A stretch of DNA of 64,000 bases from Onthophagus taurus (GCF_036711975.1 NC_091972.1:19845001-19909000); one strand, 5' to 3'. Positions 11,363 through 23,370 are shown, counted from the stretch's first letter. The notes: generated by a model from the letters alone, not told the origin. Program-made: numbers and translations.

Positions 11363-11540
11363 TATAACTTGCAAAAACCAACCGACTATGACATCCTATG
11401 CATTACAGAACATTGGTTAAAGGAGTTGGAGATTCAATCAGTACACGTCCAAAATTATTCAGTTGCTGCTTACAGCTGTAGAAAACCAACAATTAATGCA
11501 CATGGAAGCGTTATAATAATCGTTGTTATAATATACTTAT
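11363..11540 (+). pseudogene. LINE endonuclease fragment
   Basis: The plus frame reads TDYDILCITEHWLKELEIQS...QNYSVAAYSCR, the strand-helix block of an AP-type LINE endonuclease, which nicks target DNA. The stretch upstream (about 11300-11362) continues in broken frames. Only this block survives before a stop near 11540, so it is an isolated relic of an unplaced LINE. Confidence 0.7.
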
Positions 11541-12789
11541 AACAAACAAAGATGTTTTGAGGGCTACTCTGACGAAAAAAGTGCTATAAGAAACGACTTC
11601 CTGGCAGTCCTTCCAGAATTAATGAGAAACACTGCGTAGACAATGTATTCACAGACAGATATACCGATCTATGCGAAGTTAGCCCCCAATTTTTCTAGCC
11701 CCCAATTTAGATAGGATTTTACATGTATAGTATTTTGATTATAACAAGAGAACCAGTCAACCGATTTCGATAAACAATCTCTCATTCGAAAGCTTAATCT
11801 TTGATCAATACGAAAGTGGAAATGCTCGATTCGAAATCTCTTTCGAATTTCGCTAAAACGCCAACATAATGCGAAGGTACACGAAAATAACACAAAAATG
11901 TCCTTTTTTAAGTGGTGATAACTCGTAAACGATGTACCCGATGATCATGATCTATACGTCATTCGATTCGTCATAGTGTCTTCTATCGAAATAACAAAAT
12001 GCCCCATTTTAATTCGCTCCCGTTAACCTTGTACAGCCCTCGGAATGACACCGTGTTCGGCTTGTTGGTTATGCACGTGTGAACGACCGAAAATCTAGCT
12101 CTCAATAAGAAAAAATTAATTTGTATTGAATTGATTATAACTAGAGAACAGTGTGATGGATTTTAATGTTTTATATCTCAAACGAAATCGTGCGTCTGGC
12201 TGAATGCGTACGCCGAAATGCCCGATTTGAAATATGTAAGGATTTTGAGTAAATCACAAAAAACTAATTAATCAAACACATCAATTATTTCCTTAATTAA
12301 TTGATCAATTTTAGTCATCAACGTCTCGATCGAAAGTATGATCCACAATAAATGGGAAGATGGAAATGCCCGATCTCAGAATTTACTAATTATCTACGGA
12401 CCGTCATTTAAATGATTCCACATATCTACTGACTGGAAGTCCGGCCCCCAATAAGAAGAAATTAATTTTGATTAAATTCGCTATAACTAAAGAACGGTTT
12501 GACCGATTTTAATGTTTTATATCTCAAACAAAAGCTTGCGTCTGGCTGATTTTGATTAGAACACAAAAAACTACTTAATCAAATAAGTCAATTATCTCCT
12601 TTATTAATTGACAATTTTAGTCAACATCTCCATCGAAAGTAAGTATTATCCACGGTGAATGCGAAAATGGAAATGCCCGATCTCTAAATTTGCTAATTAA
12701 GTACGTACGATTGTTTAAACGACTCCGGTGACTTTACTGCTTGGAAGTCTACTCCCCAATTACATAAAAAATATTTGTTTGTACACGAA

Positions 12790-13224
12790 TTACTATTTAG
12801 AGAACAAACTAATGTGAAAATGTTTGAAATATTCTACTAATCATAACAAAGTATGTAAACAAACGAACAAAGTAATAGACTGATTTAAAATGGATTTGTA
12901 CTAAAACAGAAAATCTTTTTTTAATTTTTGGTTTAGTATATCTACCTTTAATATAATTTATTAAGTTAAGAGTGTTCCGTACTCTTAACTGTACGGCTGT
13001 ATCGTAACAACGATGTTTATAGAAAATAAGAAATTATATATAACGTATTAAATCTTCATTAAATTTGCTTTAAAATGTTCTTTATTTCATGATGATATCT
13101 CAATTCGCTCTTGATATACGATGTTTTTTTTTATTTATATATCATGACACAAAAGATAAGGGATAATGCATAATCCAACGTCTTGGTTGCTTCATTTTAA
13201 TTATTTGTTGGGCACCTGATTCTC
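12790..13224. other. Non-coding stretch inside the inverted-arm element
   Basis: This AT-rich stretch lies between the left arm subrepeats and the duplicated core. I see no ORF, motif or clear repeat in it. Confidence 0.4.
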
Positions 13225-14490
13225 CTGCAGGAAGTGTTAAACATTGAAATTCGATTACTTAGTGCGTTTTATTTTAGTAAAATGACGTAAGTTTTATTTG
13301 AAATGTTTCGAGAAATTTTTTTATTGAAAGGTTGAGTTTTAAAACCGCTTCGCCCCGTCGTCTTTACATTTTTTGTTTATTCACCACCAGTATTCCTTCT
13401 TCACACAATAAATTAAGGAGGGGATGTTTGGCAGTTTATTCGCTAATAACGCATTTTAGTTGATGTGCGGGCATTTAAGGGTGATAAAGTAGTTTTGAAA
13501 AATAAAACTTATTACTTGAATTAAGTGATAAATACGTCCTATATTTATGCTAAGTGTTAGGTGATATTAGTAATGTTGAGATCATCGGATTGCTATTTTA
13601 TGGATGTTAAAAGGTATCGTATTAATTCATTTTATTTGTCACAATAAATTAATTTATCTTTACTTCCAGCTTCGAAGTAAAATCGAGGGGAAACAACATC
13701 CATTCGGTGAGTCGTTTTCAATTTTATTAATTAACCAAAACATATCGGAATAATTCATACCGTTTGAACGCTACTCTTTGGATTTGTGCTTGAAAAACGG
13801 TACCATTCAATAAATTGTTGCATTTTGTGCTTGAAAAATTATAAAGCTTTAATTGTTATTGTCAAAACATGAAATAATTTGAAATTGAGTGTAAACCACT
13901 CCAAATAATACTAGTATAATCTAAGTCAAGCTTTTTAAGGGGGGAGTTTCTTTTTTTGTATCAAATTAAATGATTTTTTTGGGAATGTTTTGCTGCCAAA
14001 TTATGTGGTATTTCAATTTAATCTTTTGCATATGTTTTCATGATATATTTACTTATTTAAAAAAAATTATTTATAGAAAATAATCTTTCCATTGTTCCTC
14101 AATCCAATATCTATCATTTTAAGATCTATCAGATCTATCAGATCTTGAAATGATCTGAAACTTAACAATCAAATGATGTTGTTTTCTATATACTTGTGAT
14201 TATCGTTTGAACTAGAACTAATCAAAAAAAACATTATTGGTAAAATGGTGCCTAGTCAAATTAAGATAATCGATTTTATTCTTGAAATCGATAAGTTTAT
14301 TGCAAAAAAAAAAAAATATATATATATATATATATCGTATCAGTTTCTCTGTAGGTCATACGATAGAAAGATGCTATTTGAAAGTGCAGTTCAAATTTCA
14401 AGTCAATCGAATAAGTAGTTTTTTAGGAATCGTGTTAACCAGATGTAAAAAGGATGTTTCGAGAAAAATGCACTTACAATTTCGTGTACA
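13225..14490 (+). repeat. Core duplication D1 (pairs with 16553-17880)
   Basis: The block starts near CTGCAGGAAGTGTTAAACAT and ends near TTTCGAGAAAAATGCACTTA. It is matched almost base for base, in the same orientation, by 16553-17880, with scattered substitutions and small indels. Shared landmarks include GGAGGGGATGTTTGG, TTTATGCTAAGTGTTAGGTG and GTCAATCGAATRAGTAG. I see no convincing ORF in it, and it is probably the non-coding core of the surrounding element family. Confidence 0.75.
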
Positions 14491-14702
14491 GTTCTGTTCA
14501 GATATAATGCGAAAAGAGCCGCTCGTAGAGGCATAAAATTGTACTAGAAACGACCTACGTTCACGAGGCATTCAATCCAGGTTTTACCTGCTCTGTAGTG
14601 TTGTAAAAGTTCCGAACAGGCTAGCGGAGTGATGTGATTTATGGCCAAGATGACTGAATCACAAAGAAAAATTAAGAAAATAAATAAGTATAAGCAATCC
14701 AT

Positions 14703-15282
14703 TTACTTTACACAATTTCTGTAGTAAATGAAAATAATTACGGATTTTACGTTGCGAATCGGAAAGTTGGCATATTTTTTATTGAACTGTTTTTCCATCA
14801 AAGCCAGCAGATTTTCGATTGGGTTAAGATCAGTTGACCGCGCTGGCCAGGGTATTCGTCTAACCTCATTATGATCGTCAAACCAATCATGAACAATTCT
14901 TGAAGAATGCACGGGTGAATTGTCTTGGACAATCGTGATGATCCCTTCTGGATACAAGGTTTTTACTGATGATAACAAAAATATATCGAATTAAATCCTT
15001 GATAATTGTGGACGTTGTAAATGGATTGGCGGTGACGTATTCAGCAATTCCCCTTCGTTGAGCATTATTAAGAATAAGTCTTAGGCCTGATCTAGATGTT
15101 ACAAGGCCAACTTTCCCATTTTCTGCAAATCTTACTGATAAGCCTACACGTTCGGCAATTTCCCGTTTATCTATTCCTTCTTGATGAAGTGCAATAATTG
15201 CTCGCCTCGTAGTCAAACCTGAGTCTCGTTGACCAGGAACACGAGGCATTGTATTTAAGAAAACGGACAAATTTGAATGCAC
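14703..15282 (-). pseudogene. Tc1-like transposase, internally deleted
   Basis: The minus strand begins at about 15252 with MPRVPGQRDSGLTTRRAIIALHQEGIDKREIAERVGLS-like sequence, a paired-type helix-turn-helix for binding transposon ends. A deleted middle follows, and then a second frame (14978-14703) with VQDNSPVHSS (second catalytic D) and WPARSTDLNPIENL (the catalytic E region). The first catalytic aspartate region is missing, and the two parts are in different frames. This is a dead Tc1 family copy embedded in the inverted-arm element. Its terminal repeats were not located. Confidence 0.8.
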
Positions 15283-16552
15283 GTAAAACTGGGACGATTT
15301 TATCGGGGTTAAGGAAGAGGGTAACTTCCTTTAGTATCAGAAATCAAATTGAATAGAAACAAAAGATGTTTCCGTCTTCTTCCAGTACCAGGGTCATGTC
15401 GGAGCTAACAGCGGACGATTCGCATTAAATCTGAACACAGCTGTACTACAATATTACACGTGTATACGCCTTGTTAATTTAAAGGTTGTAACTTCCACAT
15501 TCAGCCAGACGCAAGGTTTCATTTGAGATATATAACATTAAAATCGGTCAAACCGTTCTCTAGTTATAGCGAACATAATCAAAATTAATTTTTTCTTGTT
15601 GGGGGCTAGACTTCCAGTCGGTAGATACGTGGAGGCATTTAAATAACCGTACGTGGGTAATTAATAAATTTTGAGGATTTTCGCATTCATTGTGGATCAT
15701 ACTTTCGATCGAGACGTTGATGACTAAAATTGATCAATTAATTAAGGAGATAATTGATGTGTTTGATTAGTTAGTTTTTTGTGTTTTAATCAAAATCATT
15801 AAATATTTTGAATCGGGCATTTCAACAACTGCATTTAGCCAAGCGCAAGCTTTCGATTGAGATATAAACATTAAAACCCGTCAAACCGTTCTCTAGTTAT
15901 AATCAATTTAATACAAATTATTTTTTTGTTATTGGGCATCCCAGTAATATCCCAGTAATAGGGGGCTAGACTTTCGGGCGACCATACGCGCATAAACAAC
16001 GAGCCGAACACGTCATTCCGAGGGCTGTACAAGGTTAACGGGAAAGAATCGAGATCGGGCATTTTATGATTTCGATAGAAGAAACTATGACGAATCGAAT
16101 GACGTATAGATCTTGATCATTGGGTACATCCTTTACGAGTTATCACCGCTTAAAAAAGGTCAGTTTTGTGTTATTTTCGTGTACCTTCCCATTATTTTGG
16201 CGTTTTAGAGGAATTCGAAAGAGATTTCGAATCGGGCATCCACTTTCGTATTGGCCAAAGATTAAGCTTTCGAATGAGACATTGTTTATCGAAATCGGTT
16301 GACTGGTTCTCTTGTTATAATCAAAATACTATACATATAATATCCTATCTAATTGGGGGCTAGAAAAATGGGGGCTAACTACGCATAGGTCAAAATCGAC
16401 TATAATTAGGAAACGGTTTGACGGATTTGAACGGTTTATATTTCAATCGATAACTTTGCCTGGCCGAATGCGGTTGTCGAAATACCCGATTCGAAATATT
16501 TAAGGATTTTGATTAAAACATAAAAAACGAATTAATCAAACTCATCAATAGA

Positions 16553-17880
16553 CTTTCTTCTGCAGGACATTGAAATTCGATTAGTGCGTTTTATTTTAGT
16601 AAAATGACGTAAGTTTTATTTGAAATGTTTCGTGAAAACGAGTAATTTTTTTATTGAAAGGTTGAGTTTTAAAACCAAAAAACGATTTAAAACCGCTTCG
16701 GCCCGTCGTCTTTACATTTTTTGTTTATTCACCTCCAGTATTTCTTCTTCTCACAATAAATTAAGGAGGGGATGTTTGGAAGTTGATTCGCTAATAGCGC
16801 ATTTTAGTTGATATGCGGGCATTTAAGGGTGATAAAGTGGTTTAGAAAAATAAAACTTTTTACTTGAATTAAGTGATAAATGCGTGCTATATTTATGCTA
16901 AGTGTTAGGTGATATTAGTGATGTGATATAGGACATCATGGGATTGCTATTTTATGGATGTTAAAAGGTATCGTATTAATTTATCTTTTTTGTCACAATA
17001 AATTAGTTTATCGTTTCTTTCCAGCTGAGCTTCGAAGTAAAATCCAAGGAAAACAACATCCATTCGGTGAGTCGTTTTCAATTTTATTAATTGATCAAAA
17101 CATATCGGGAAAATTCGCGATTTGAACTTTGTAATTTTTAGAGATAAAAACCGTTTGAACGCTACTCCTTGGATTTGTGCTTGAAAAACGGTACCATTCA
17201 ACAAATTTTTGCATTTTGTGCTTGAAAAATTATAAAGCTTTAATCAACATTGTCAAAACATGAAATAATTTGAAATGGAGTGTAAACCACTCCAAATAAT
17301 ACTAGTATAATTCAAACTTTTTAATGGGGGAGTCTCTTTTTTTTGTATCAAATAAAACGATTTCTTCGAGGTTTTTTTGCTACCAAATTATGTGGTATTT
17401 CAATTTAATCTTTTGCATATGTTTTCATGATATATTTACTTATTTAAAAAGAATTATTTATAGAAAATAATCTTTACATTGTCCCTCAACCAAGTTGGTA
17501 CGTGGATTGTCTAAGTTGCTGGTTGACACAATATCTATCCTTGAAATGATCTGAAACTCAAAAATCTAATTATGTTCTTTTCTATATATGTACTTGTGAT
17601 TATCGTTTGAACTAGAACTAAGCAAAAAAAATATTATTGGCAAAATGGCGCCTAGTCAAATTAAGATAATCGATTTTGTTCTTCAAATCGATAAGTTTAT
17701 CTCAAAAAAAAATCATGTATATATCGTACCAGTTTCTCTGTACGGTCGGTCATACGATAGAAAGATGCTATTTGAAAGTGCAGTTCAAATTTCAAGTCAA
17801 TCGAATGAGTAGTTTTTTAGGAATCGTGTTAACCAGATGTAAAAAGGATGTTTCGAGAAAAATGCACTTACAGTTTGATG
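16553..17880 (+). repeat. Core duplication D2 (pairs with 13225-14490)
   Basis: Direct repeat of D1, about 3.3 kb away, with the same landmarks and the same final block TTTCGAGAAAAATGCACTTA. Differences include extra sequence around 17490-17530 (a GTTGGTACGTGGATTGTC insertion), so the copies have had time to diverge. Confidence 0.75.
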
Positions 17881-18111
17881 TAATACAATGCGTGTATATT
17901 ATGCGTGTATACGCCTTGTTAATTTAATGTTTATATCTTCTACATTCAGCCAGACGCAAGCTTTTCATTTGAGATATAAAACATTAAAATTGGTCAAACC
18001 GTTCTTTAGTTATAGCGAATTTAATCAAATTATTTTTTTCTTATTGGGGGCTAGACTTCCAGTCGGTAGATACGTGGAGTCATTTAAATAACCGTACGTA
18101 GGTAATTAGTA

Positions 18112-18917
18112 AGGCTCGGATTTATATGCGACAAAAATAAACAATACAAGTTTTTTATATGTGTTTAAAATTGGTCAAAATACATATGTAGTAATATTCC
18201 GGAAATATGGACAATATCATGCGGTCAAAACAAAAAAAAATGCATATGTGTTACATAAATACTACTTTTAATGTTACGTTGTAACAAATAGTATATAAAT
18301 ATAATAAAATATAATATATAAAGATTACAAAACAGCATAAAAAGATATTATTTACAACGACAATAGCTATAAATTTGAAACAGTAAAGTTTCTGGATTTT
18401 ACAATTTGTTCCATGGTATATTTGATTGGGCCATGGCGTTGCATAAATCGAAAAAAAAACTCATTTCCAGCGATTTGTTGTGATGATTCAGGCATTGCAT
18501 CAGAAATAAAACTTTGGTTGAATTTGCTACCTGTCTTTTTTCCGATTCTTGGTGGAGAGTAGTTGATAAATGCTGATCAATTTGATATTTTTGATTACAC
18601 GCCACCTTAAAAATCAACGAGTTCTAGAAAAAAAGCCTTCAAACTTTAATTTATACGTACTTGTTTGGAATAGGCGTTGCAAAAAACAACTTTCCCGTCA
18701 GTCACTGGGTGGTTAGATATTTTTATCCACATTTCAAGCAATTCCGCCTTAGAAGAACCCACTTTCGGCATTATGATTTATTGTTTCTTTAACATTACGT
18801 TATGTTACGAAAATCGGAGGGGAACCACACAATCAAAGTTATGATGTAAAGCATACCACTGCCGCACTTTTAACTCTTATATGCAAAATATGCAAAAACA
18901 TATAAATCCGGTCTCTA
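18112..18917 (-). mobile_element. hAT/CGGBP1-like element remnant inserted in the copy-2 arm
   Basis: The flanking arm sequence TAATTAGTAA occurs on both sides (just before ~18112 and again from ~18918), so this ~0.8 kb block interrupts the arm. Its ends are short imperfect inverted repeats sharing CGGATTTATATG. Inside on the minus strand is an N-terminal zinc-finger fragment of a hAT-type protein (separate entry). Poor terminal repeat quality leaves the exact borders open by a few bases. Confidence 0.65.
18399..18771 (-). pseudogene. hAT-type (CGGBP1-like) zinc-finger N-terminus, truncated
   Basis: Exon 1 (18771-18661) encodes MPKVGSSKAELLEMW...GKVVFCNAYSKQ. A plausible 37-nt intron with GT-AG ends follows, and exon 2 (18623-18399) continues IFKVACNQKYQIDQHLSTTL and then FFFDLCNAMAQSNIPWNKL before a stop. 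This is the N-terminal BED-like zinc finger and adjacent helix seen in hAT transposases and in CGGBP1-like proteins derived from them. One expected zinc-binding Cys is Tyr here (CNAY), and the dimerisation and catalytic regions are absent. The spliced frame is 111 residues. Most likely it is a decayed transposase rather than a working host gene. Confidence 0.65.
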
Positions 18918-20045
18918 GTAATTAGTAAATTTTGAAATCGGGCATTTCCGCCTTCGCATTAATTGTAGATCATACTTTCGATCGAGATGTTGATGACTAA
19001 GATTGGTCAATGACTTATTTGGTTAATTAATTTTTTGTGTTTTAATCAAAATCCTTAAATATTTCGAATCGGGCTTTTCGACAACCGCATTCAGCCAGGC
19101 GAAAGCTATCGATTGAGATATAAACCGTACACGAATTTGAATGGTTTCCAAACCGTTTCCTAATTATAGTTGATTTAGCTTAAATTAATTTTTTCATATT
19201 GGGGGCTAGGCTTCTAGTCGTCAGATTTGCAGGGTCATTTCAATAGACGTACGCAGGTAATTAGTAAATTTTGAAATAGGGCATTTCTACCTTCGCATTC
19301 ATTGAAGATCATACTTTTGATCGAGATGTTGATGACTAAAATTGGTCAATTAGTTAAGAAGATAATTGATGTGTTTGATTAATTCGTTTTTGATGTTTTA
19401 ATCAAAATCCTTAAATATTTAGAATCGGGCATTTCGACAACCGCATTCGGCCAGACACACACTTTCAATTGAGATATAAATCATTAAAATCCGTCAAATT
19501 CGTATAGTCGATTTAGTTTAGTTTAGTTTTAGTCGATCTAGACTTTCGGGCGTTCACACGTGCATAAACAACGAGCCACACGGAACACGGTGTCATTCCG
19601 AGAGCTGTACAAGATTAACGGGGGAGAATTGAAATCGGGCATTTTATGGTTTCGATAGAAGAAACTATGACGAATCGAATGACGTATAGATCTTGATCAT
19701 CGGGTACATCGTTTACGAGTTATCACCACTTAAAAAAGGTAATTTTTGTGTTGTTTTCGTGTACCTTCGCATTATTGTGGCGTTTTAGCGGAATTTGAAA
19801 GAGATTTCGAATCGGACATTTCCACTTTCGTATTGGCCAAAGATTAAACTTTCGAATGAGGCATTGTTTATCGAAATCGGTTGACTGGTTCTCTTGTTAT
19901 AATCAAAATACTATACATGTAAAATCCTATCTAATTAGGGGCTAACTTCTCATAGGTGAAAAGCAAATACAAATAAAATGTAGAAAAATGAACACTAAAA
20001 ACAACAAATCAGCGGAAATTTGTTTTACAATATTCCATAAATATA

Positions 20046-20575
20046 CAGTGAAATTTCCCTAACTCGAATCACTAAGGGAGCGAAAGAAAACTTCGAGTTA
20101 GAGAAAAATTAGTAGAATTTCAGCTCTAAAGAAAAAAATTAGAAATGTACTTTTCTAATACATATATTTAAAACAGAAACCTTAATACTATTGTAAGTAG
20201 AAAATTAATCAAGCTTTTTAAAGTAATCCGTAATTTTCTTTAGGCTTAAAGTGGACAACCGCTCTTTGTCGAAAAAATCTATTAAATGTAAAGAATTATG
20301 AATATTATCTGGAACATTCTCTCTTGATAATTCAAAGGTTGCAACCTTTCTAAGAGAGGAATAAGCTTCATCAAATATAGGCACAGCATCACCCTCATCT
20401 GATTCTGTGACAACAAGAATATTAGGTTTGTTTTGGTTCAAGAGTCTGTGACATATAGAAGTAAAAGTTGAAGAAATTCCATAGTAGTTCAGTTCGAGTT
20501 ATAGAGAAATTCGAGTTAGGGAAATTCGATTTAGGGAAATTCGATTTAGGGAAATTCGACTTAGAGAGATAAAAA
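20046..20575 (-). mobile_element. Tigger/pogo-like element, internally deleted
   Basis: The left end after a TA dinucleotide reads CAGTGAAATTTCCCTAACTCG, which resembles Tigger/pogo termini. The matching inverted motif (TTCGAGTTAGGGAAATT) appears at about 20510-20530. It is followed by a short run of a ~14-bp repeat (GGGAAATTCGATTTA) that blurs the right end. Between the ends is a C-terminal transposase fragment on the minus strand. Confidence 0.7.
20205..20441 (-). pseudogene. Tigger/pogo-like transposase C-terminal fragment
   Basis: A 78-residue minus-strand ORF with an acidic middle (TESDEGDAVPIFDEAY) and a helical tail (LKKITDYFKKLD) resembles the low-complexity C-terminal tail that follows the DDE domain of Tigger-type transposases. 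The identification leans mostly on its position between Tigger-like ends. The catalytic domain is absent. Confidence 0.5.
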
Positions 20576-20870
20576 CACATTTGAAACACATTTTGAAACA
20601 CTAGTCAAACGCTTGAGCTTACGAAAATTAATCGACTTAAAGGATAATCAAATCCATTCCAAAATATTTTTTTTAAACAAAAACCATATATTTTGCAAAT
20701 AAGGTTCATTCTGTTGTATTTAAATAAATTAAAATATTCCATCCACAATGATGTTTTTTTATTGTATATTAAAAAGCATATTTTCGATTTTGGTCACTAT
20801 TACTTTTGAATCATTCTGTATAGGTACTTTTCTGTTTGACAAATGTTTATTTTAAGAATCAGTTTAGTAT
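20576..20870. other. AT-rich spacer, no feature seen
   Basis: Nothing coding or repeated was recognised between the Tigger-like right end and the acidic-tail ORF. Confidence 0.3.
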
Positions 20871-21390
20871 TTATTTATCGTTTGCTGTTTCTTCATAGTC
20901 TTGTTGATTGTTTTCTGCTCCATCATCTTCTTGATTATTTTCGCTATATTCTTCATTATCATCATCATCCTCGTCACATTCTTCGTTATTCTCAAAATAT
21001 TCTTCATTATCCGCATCATGTTCTTCATTATCTTCATCGTATTCTCCATCATCTTTTGTATGAGATACCTGAGGCTCTTCAAACCTCTCTATCACTTTTT
21101 TAGAAAAGTTCTTTAATTTTCTTTGAGGTATTTTTCTTATTGTGGATAAGAATGACTCGGAAGATATGATTAAGAATGTCCCTATTTGTAGCAGTACGAC
21201 AACATTTTCGAGATAGGTCTCTTCTGATACGTTTAAAGTCTTTATTTCGGCTTTCTTGTGCTTCCTCGCTCAATTGTCCTATAGGTAAAATTGCATTTTT
21301 TATAATTTCCGGACTATGAACTAATATTTTATGTAGACTAGTGGGCATCGGATACCACGAATACTCTTCTACAAATATTTCGGCAGTCCG
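20871..21390 (-). pseudogene. Unnamed transposon-associated ORF with acidic tail, copy 1
   Basis: From 21348 the minus strand encodes MPTSLHKILVHSPEIIKNAI...LPIGQLSEEAQESRNKD...RKCCRTATNRD. The same pattern recurs at 60458-60003 (MPTSVHKILIHG...LLPIGELSEKAQEANNKK...RKCSRLDTNAD), so this is a dispersed repeat family. A frameshift near 21097 puts the Asp/Glu/Asn-rich tail (EDNEEHDADNEE...) into the frame 21095-20871. Conserved residues upstream of the M (WYP-MPTS) show that the true protein begins further upstream. I recall similar sequences as C-terminal parts of insect transposon proteins but cannot name the superfamily. Confidence 0.55.
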
Positions 21391-21402
21391 TCGCGTATAT
21401 GT

Positions 21403-21546
21403 ATAAAACAGAAGGTTGGTGATGGAAAAATAATTATAAAATATGTGCCTACTGAAGATATGGTGGCAGATTTGCTCACTAAACCTTTAGACCATATTAA
21501 ACTAAATAAATTTAGAACTAGTTTGGGTTTAAATAAGTTTGAATAA
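21403..21546 (+). pseudogene. Ty1/copia pol C-terminus (RNase H end)
   Basis: The frame reads QKVGDGKIIIKYVPTEDMVA, then DLLTKPLDHIKLNKFRTSLG and a stop. The TEDMVADLLTKPL motif is the hallmark C-terminal end of copia-type polyproteins. Only these ~47 codons remain, immediately upstream of an LTR, so it is the 3' end of an otherwise missing retrotransposon. Confidence 0.88.
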
Positions 21547-21549
21547 ACG

Positions 21550-21759
21550 TGTTAGAGTATAAGTTTTAAATGACATAATTTATTTGGTGTGACCTTTAAG
21601 CGATGGCGTTAGCATATAGATTTGTTATGTCAAGCGAGCGGCGTAATTTAAGTAGAATGCGAAAGTATCTTAAGAGTGTGTTACACGATTGTTAATCGGC
21701 GTGCGTTTTTATTTGCAATAAATCATAAAAACTCAACTGATAATTTCTTCAACTCCACA
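21550..21759 (+). mobile_element. Copia-type 3' LTR
   Basis: A 210-bp block beginning TGTTAGAGTATAAG and ending CAACTCCACA directly follows the copia pol stop. TG...CA ends and position match a copia LTR, with AATAAA near 21717-21722. No second LTR is present in the window. Confidence 0.68.
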
Positions 21760-21836
21760 AGTAAACTTCCGTTATTTCCATTTAACCCATCAACTTAAAC
21801 TTTTTCTTCTCTCAAATCGGGGTTGTATCGAAACAC

Positions 21837-23370
21837 TCTTCGACCAGCAGTGTTGATGCAATCAGTTTGGTCGATGGAGTCACTAGGTGAAGTAAGAGAG
21901 CTACAGATCAGAAATACAATAAAGATTCTAAAAGCAAAAAATACCAAAGATAAATATATACGAACTGTCCACAAAGCTAATAAAACAAGTTGAACCAATT
22001 ATTAGCAAACACCTATATTTTGTCATAAACAAATGTCTAGAGGAGAAAGTCTTTCTGAAAGAGCTCAAGCTGGCGAAGATAACACCTATATATAAGAAAG
22101 GAGACAAAGGTATATGCAATAACTATAGATCAATATCTATTTTACCAACGTTACCAAAAATATTTGAAACAGTGGTAAATAAAAAAAAAATAGACTGTCT
22201 CAACGATAACAAATTGTTTACAATCTGTCAACATGAGTACAAAAACAAAGGTCTGCAATAACTGAAATACCCAGCGTAATAGAAGCTCACTCAAATTGCA
22301 TTCTGCGACCTAACCAAAGCCTTCGATTCGGTGAACCATTCAATATTATTACACAAACTACAAAAATGTGGAATAAGAGAAAATACATTGAAATTTCTAG
22401 CATCATATTTGCAAGGAAGAAAACAATCAGTTTTTTGGCGAGGTCAACAATCAATTTGGAGAGAAGTGGCAACTGGAGTACCCCAGGGTTCGGTCTTGGG
22501 ACCGTTACTATTCCTCATATATATTAATGATTTGCCAAAAGGTATCCCAACACAGCTAACTTGTTTTTAGGCGGATGACACATCTTTCGTTACAAGAAGT
22601 GGTGACATCAAGAAGCTAGCAGAAAAAGCAAAACAAAACATTGGAGAGGCATAGGATTGGTTTTCCATAAACAAATTAAAACTAAATAAAGAAAAAACAA
22701 ATATACTCACCTTTTACACAAAACAAAATGATGAGGTAACTGATAAATTTTATATGATACATCTTATATTGTGTTAAGACTATACGTTGCAACCTACCAC
22801 CAGAGACACTGCGCCTGCGTAGCATAGAGTTTGCTTATTTCCGCAGCATAGCGACGTATGGGATTATTGCGTAGGGTGCATCAAGAGAAATGGAACCCAT
22901 TTTTATTATGCAAAAAAGGCAATTCGTATAGTAGCTTGACTAAAAAATCATGAGAGCTGCAGAACTCACTTCAAAAAATTAAAAATACTCACCTTGCTGT
23001 TTTATACTTACCTGCCTTAATGCCGTATTACGGCCTTACCTGCCGTATATTCACAACAAAAAAAGACTCGCTACAAAAATAAGGAAGATATTGTAATTCC
23101 GTTTCACCGAGCGGCAAAATCACAAAAAAATTACCACTACATAGCCGTGAAATTGTATAATGCTCTACCACATGAAATGAATAGTATGGAAACCACAGAA
23201 TTTCGAACTTCTACATTCTTCGCAGAATGCTCATGGAAAAGGAGTTTTATTAAATCCAAGAATACTGTGATTGTTTATAATTTTAACCGACTCATTTTCT
23301 AAATGCAATTTATTGTAATGTGTTTTTTGACGTAATATTTTATAGTTTTTGTACTTTATTAAAATAAATA
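21837..23370 (+). mobile_element. LINE-C: degenerate jockey/R1-like LINE, reverse transcriptase part
   Basis: RT pieces on the plus strand occur in order. First are LIKQVEPIISKHLYFVINKC and LKLAKITPIYKKGDKG with NNYRSISILPTLPK (about 21980-22180). Next come [19 protein letters not shown] and [20 protein letters not shown] (22300-22550), then a stop right before the catalytic ADDTSFV block (near 22569). Finally C-terminal pieces KKAIRIVA, KNHESCRTHFKKL and KLYNALP...E are spread over 22910-23240. About 150 bp near 22750-22895 does not fit the RT and probably replaces deleted coding sequence. The 3' boundary is approximate. Confidence 0.8.

Larger units (their letters stand above)
11668..16390. 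mobile_element. Inverted-arm repeat element, copy 1 (GGGGGCTA family)
   Basis: The left end reads CTATGCGAAGTTAGCCCCCA (about 11668) and the right end is its near complement (TGGGGGCTAACTACGCATAG, about 16371-16390). Both arms carry degenerate ~300-370-bp subrepeats with the CCCCCAAT box, an ATTATAACTAGAGAAC-like box, a CATCAACGTCTCGATCGAAA-like box and a CGGGCATTTC or GAAATGCCCG box. The left arm runs to about 12790 in one orientation, and the right arm (15485-16390) is in the other. The centre holds a non-repeat core (13225-14490) and a Tc1-like remnant. No coding capacity for its own movement is seen. It may be a large Foldback-like or MITE-type element; its class is unknown to me. Confidence 0.6.
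16395..19960. mobile_element. Inverted-arm repeat element, copy 2 (GGGGGCTA family), left arm partial
   Basis: Directly after copy 1, a short left-arm remnant (16395-16552) leads into core D2 (16553-17880). A long right arm (17885-19960) follows, ending in GGGGGCTAGACTTCC- and GGGGCTAACTTCTCATAGG-type boxes. The arm is split by an hAT-like insertion at 18112-18917. The layout arm-core-arm repeats that of copy 1, so the two copies probably arose by tandem duplication or by adjacent insertion followed by loss of most of the left arm. Confidence 0.55.
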
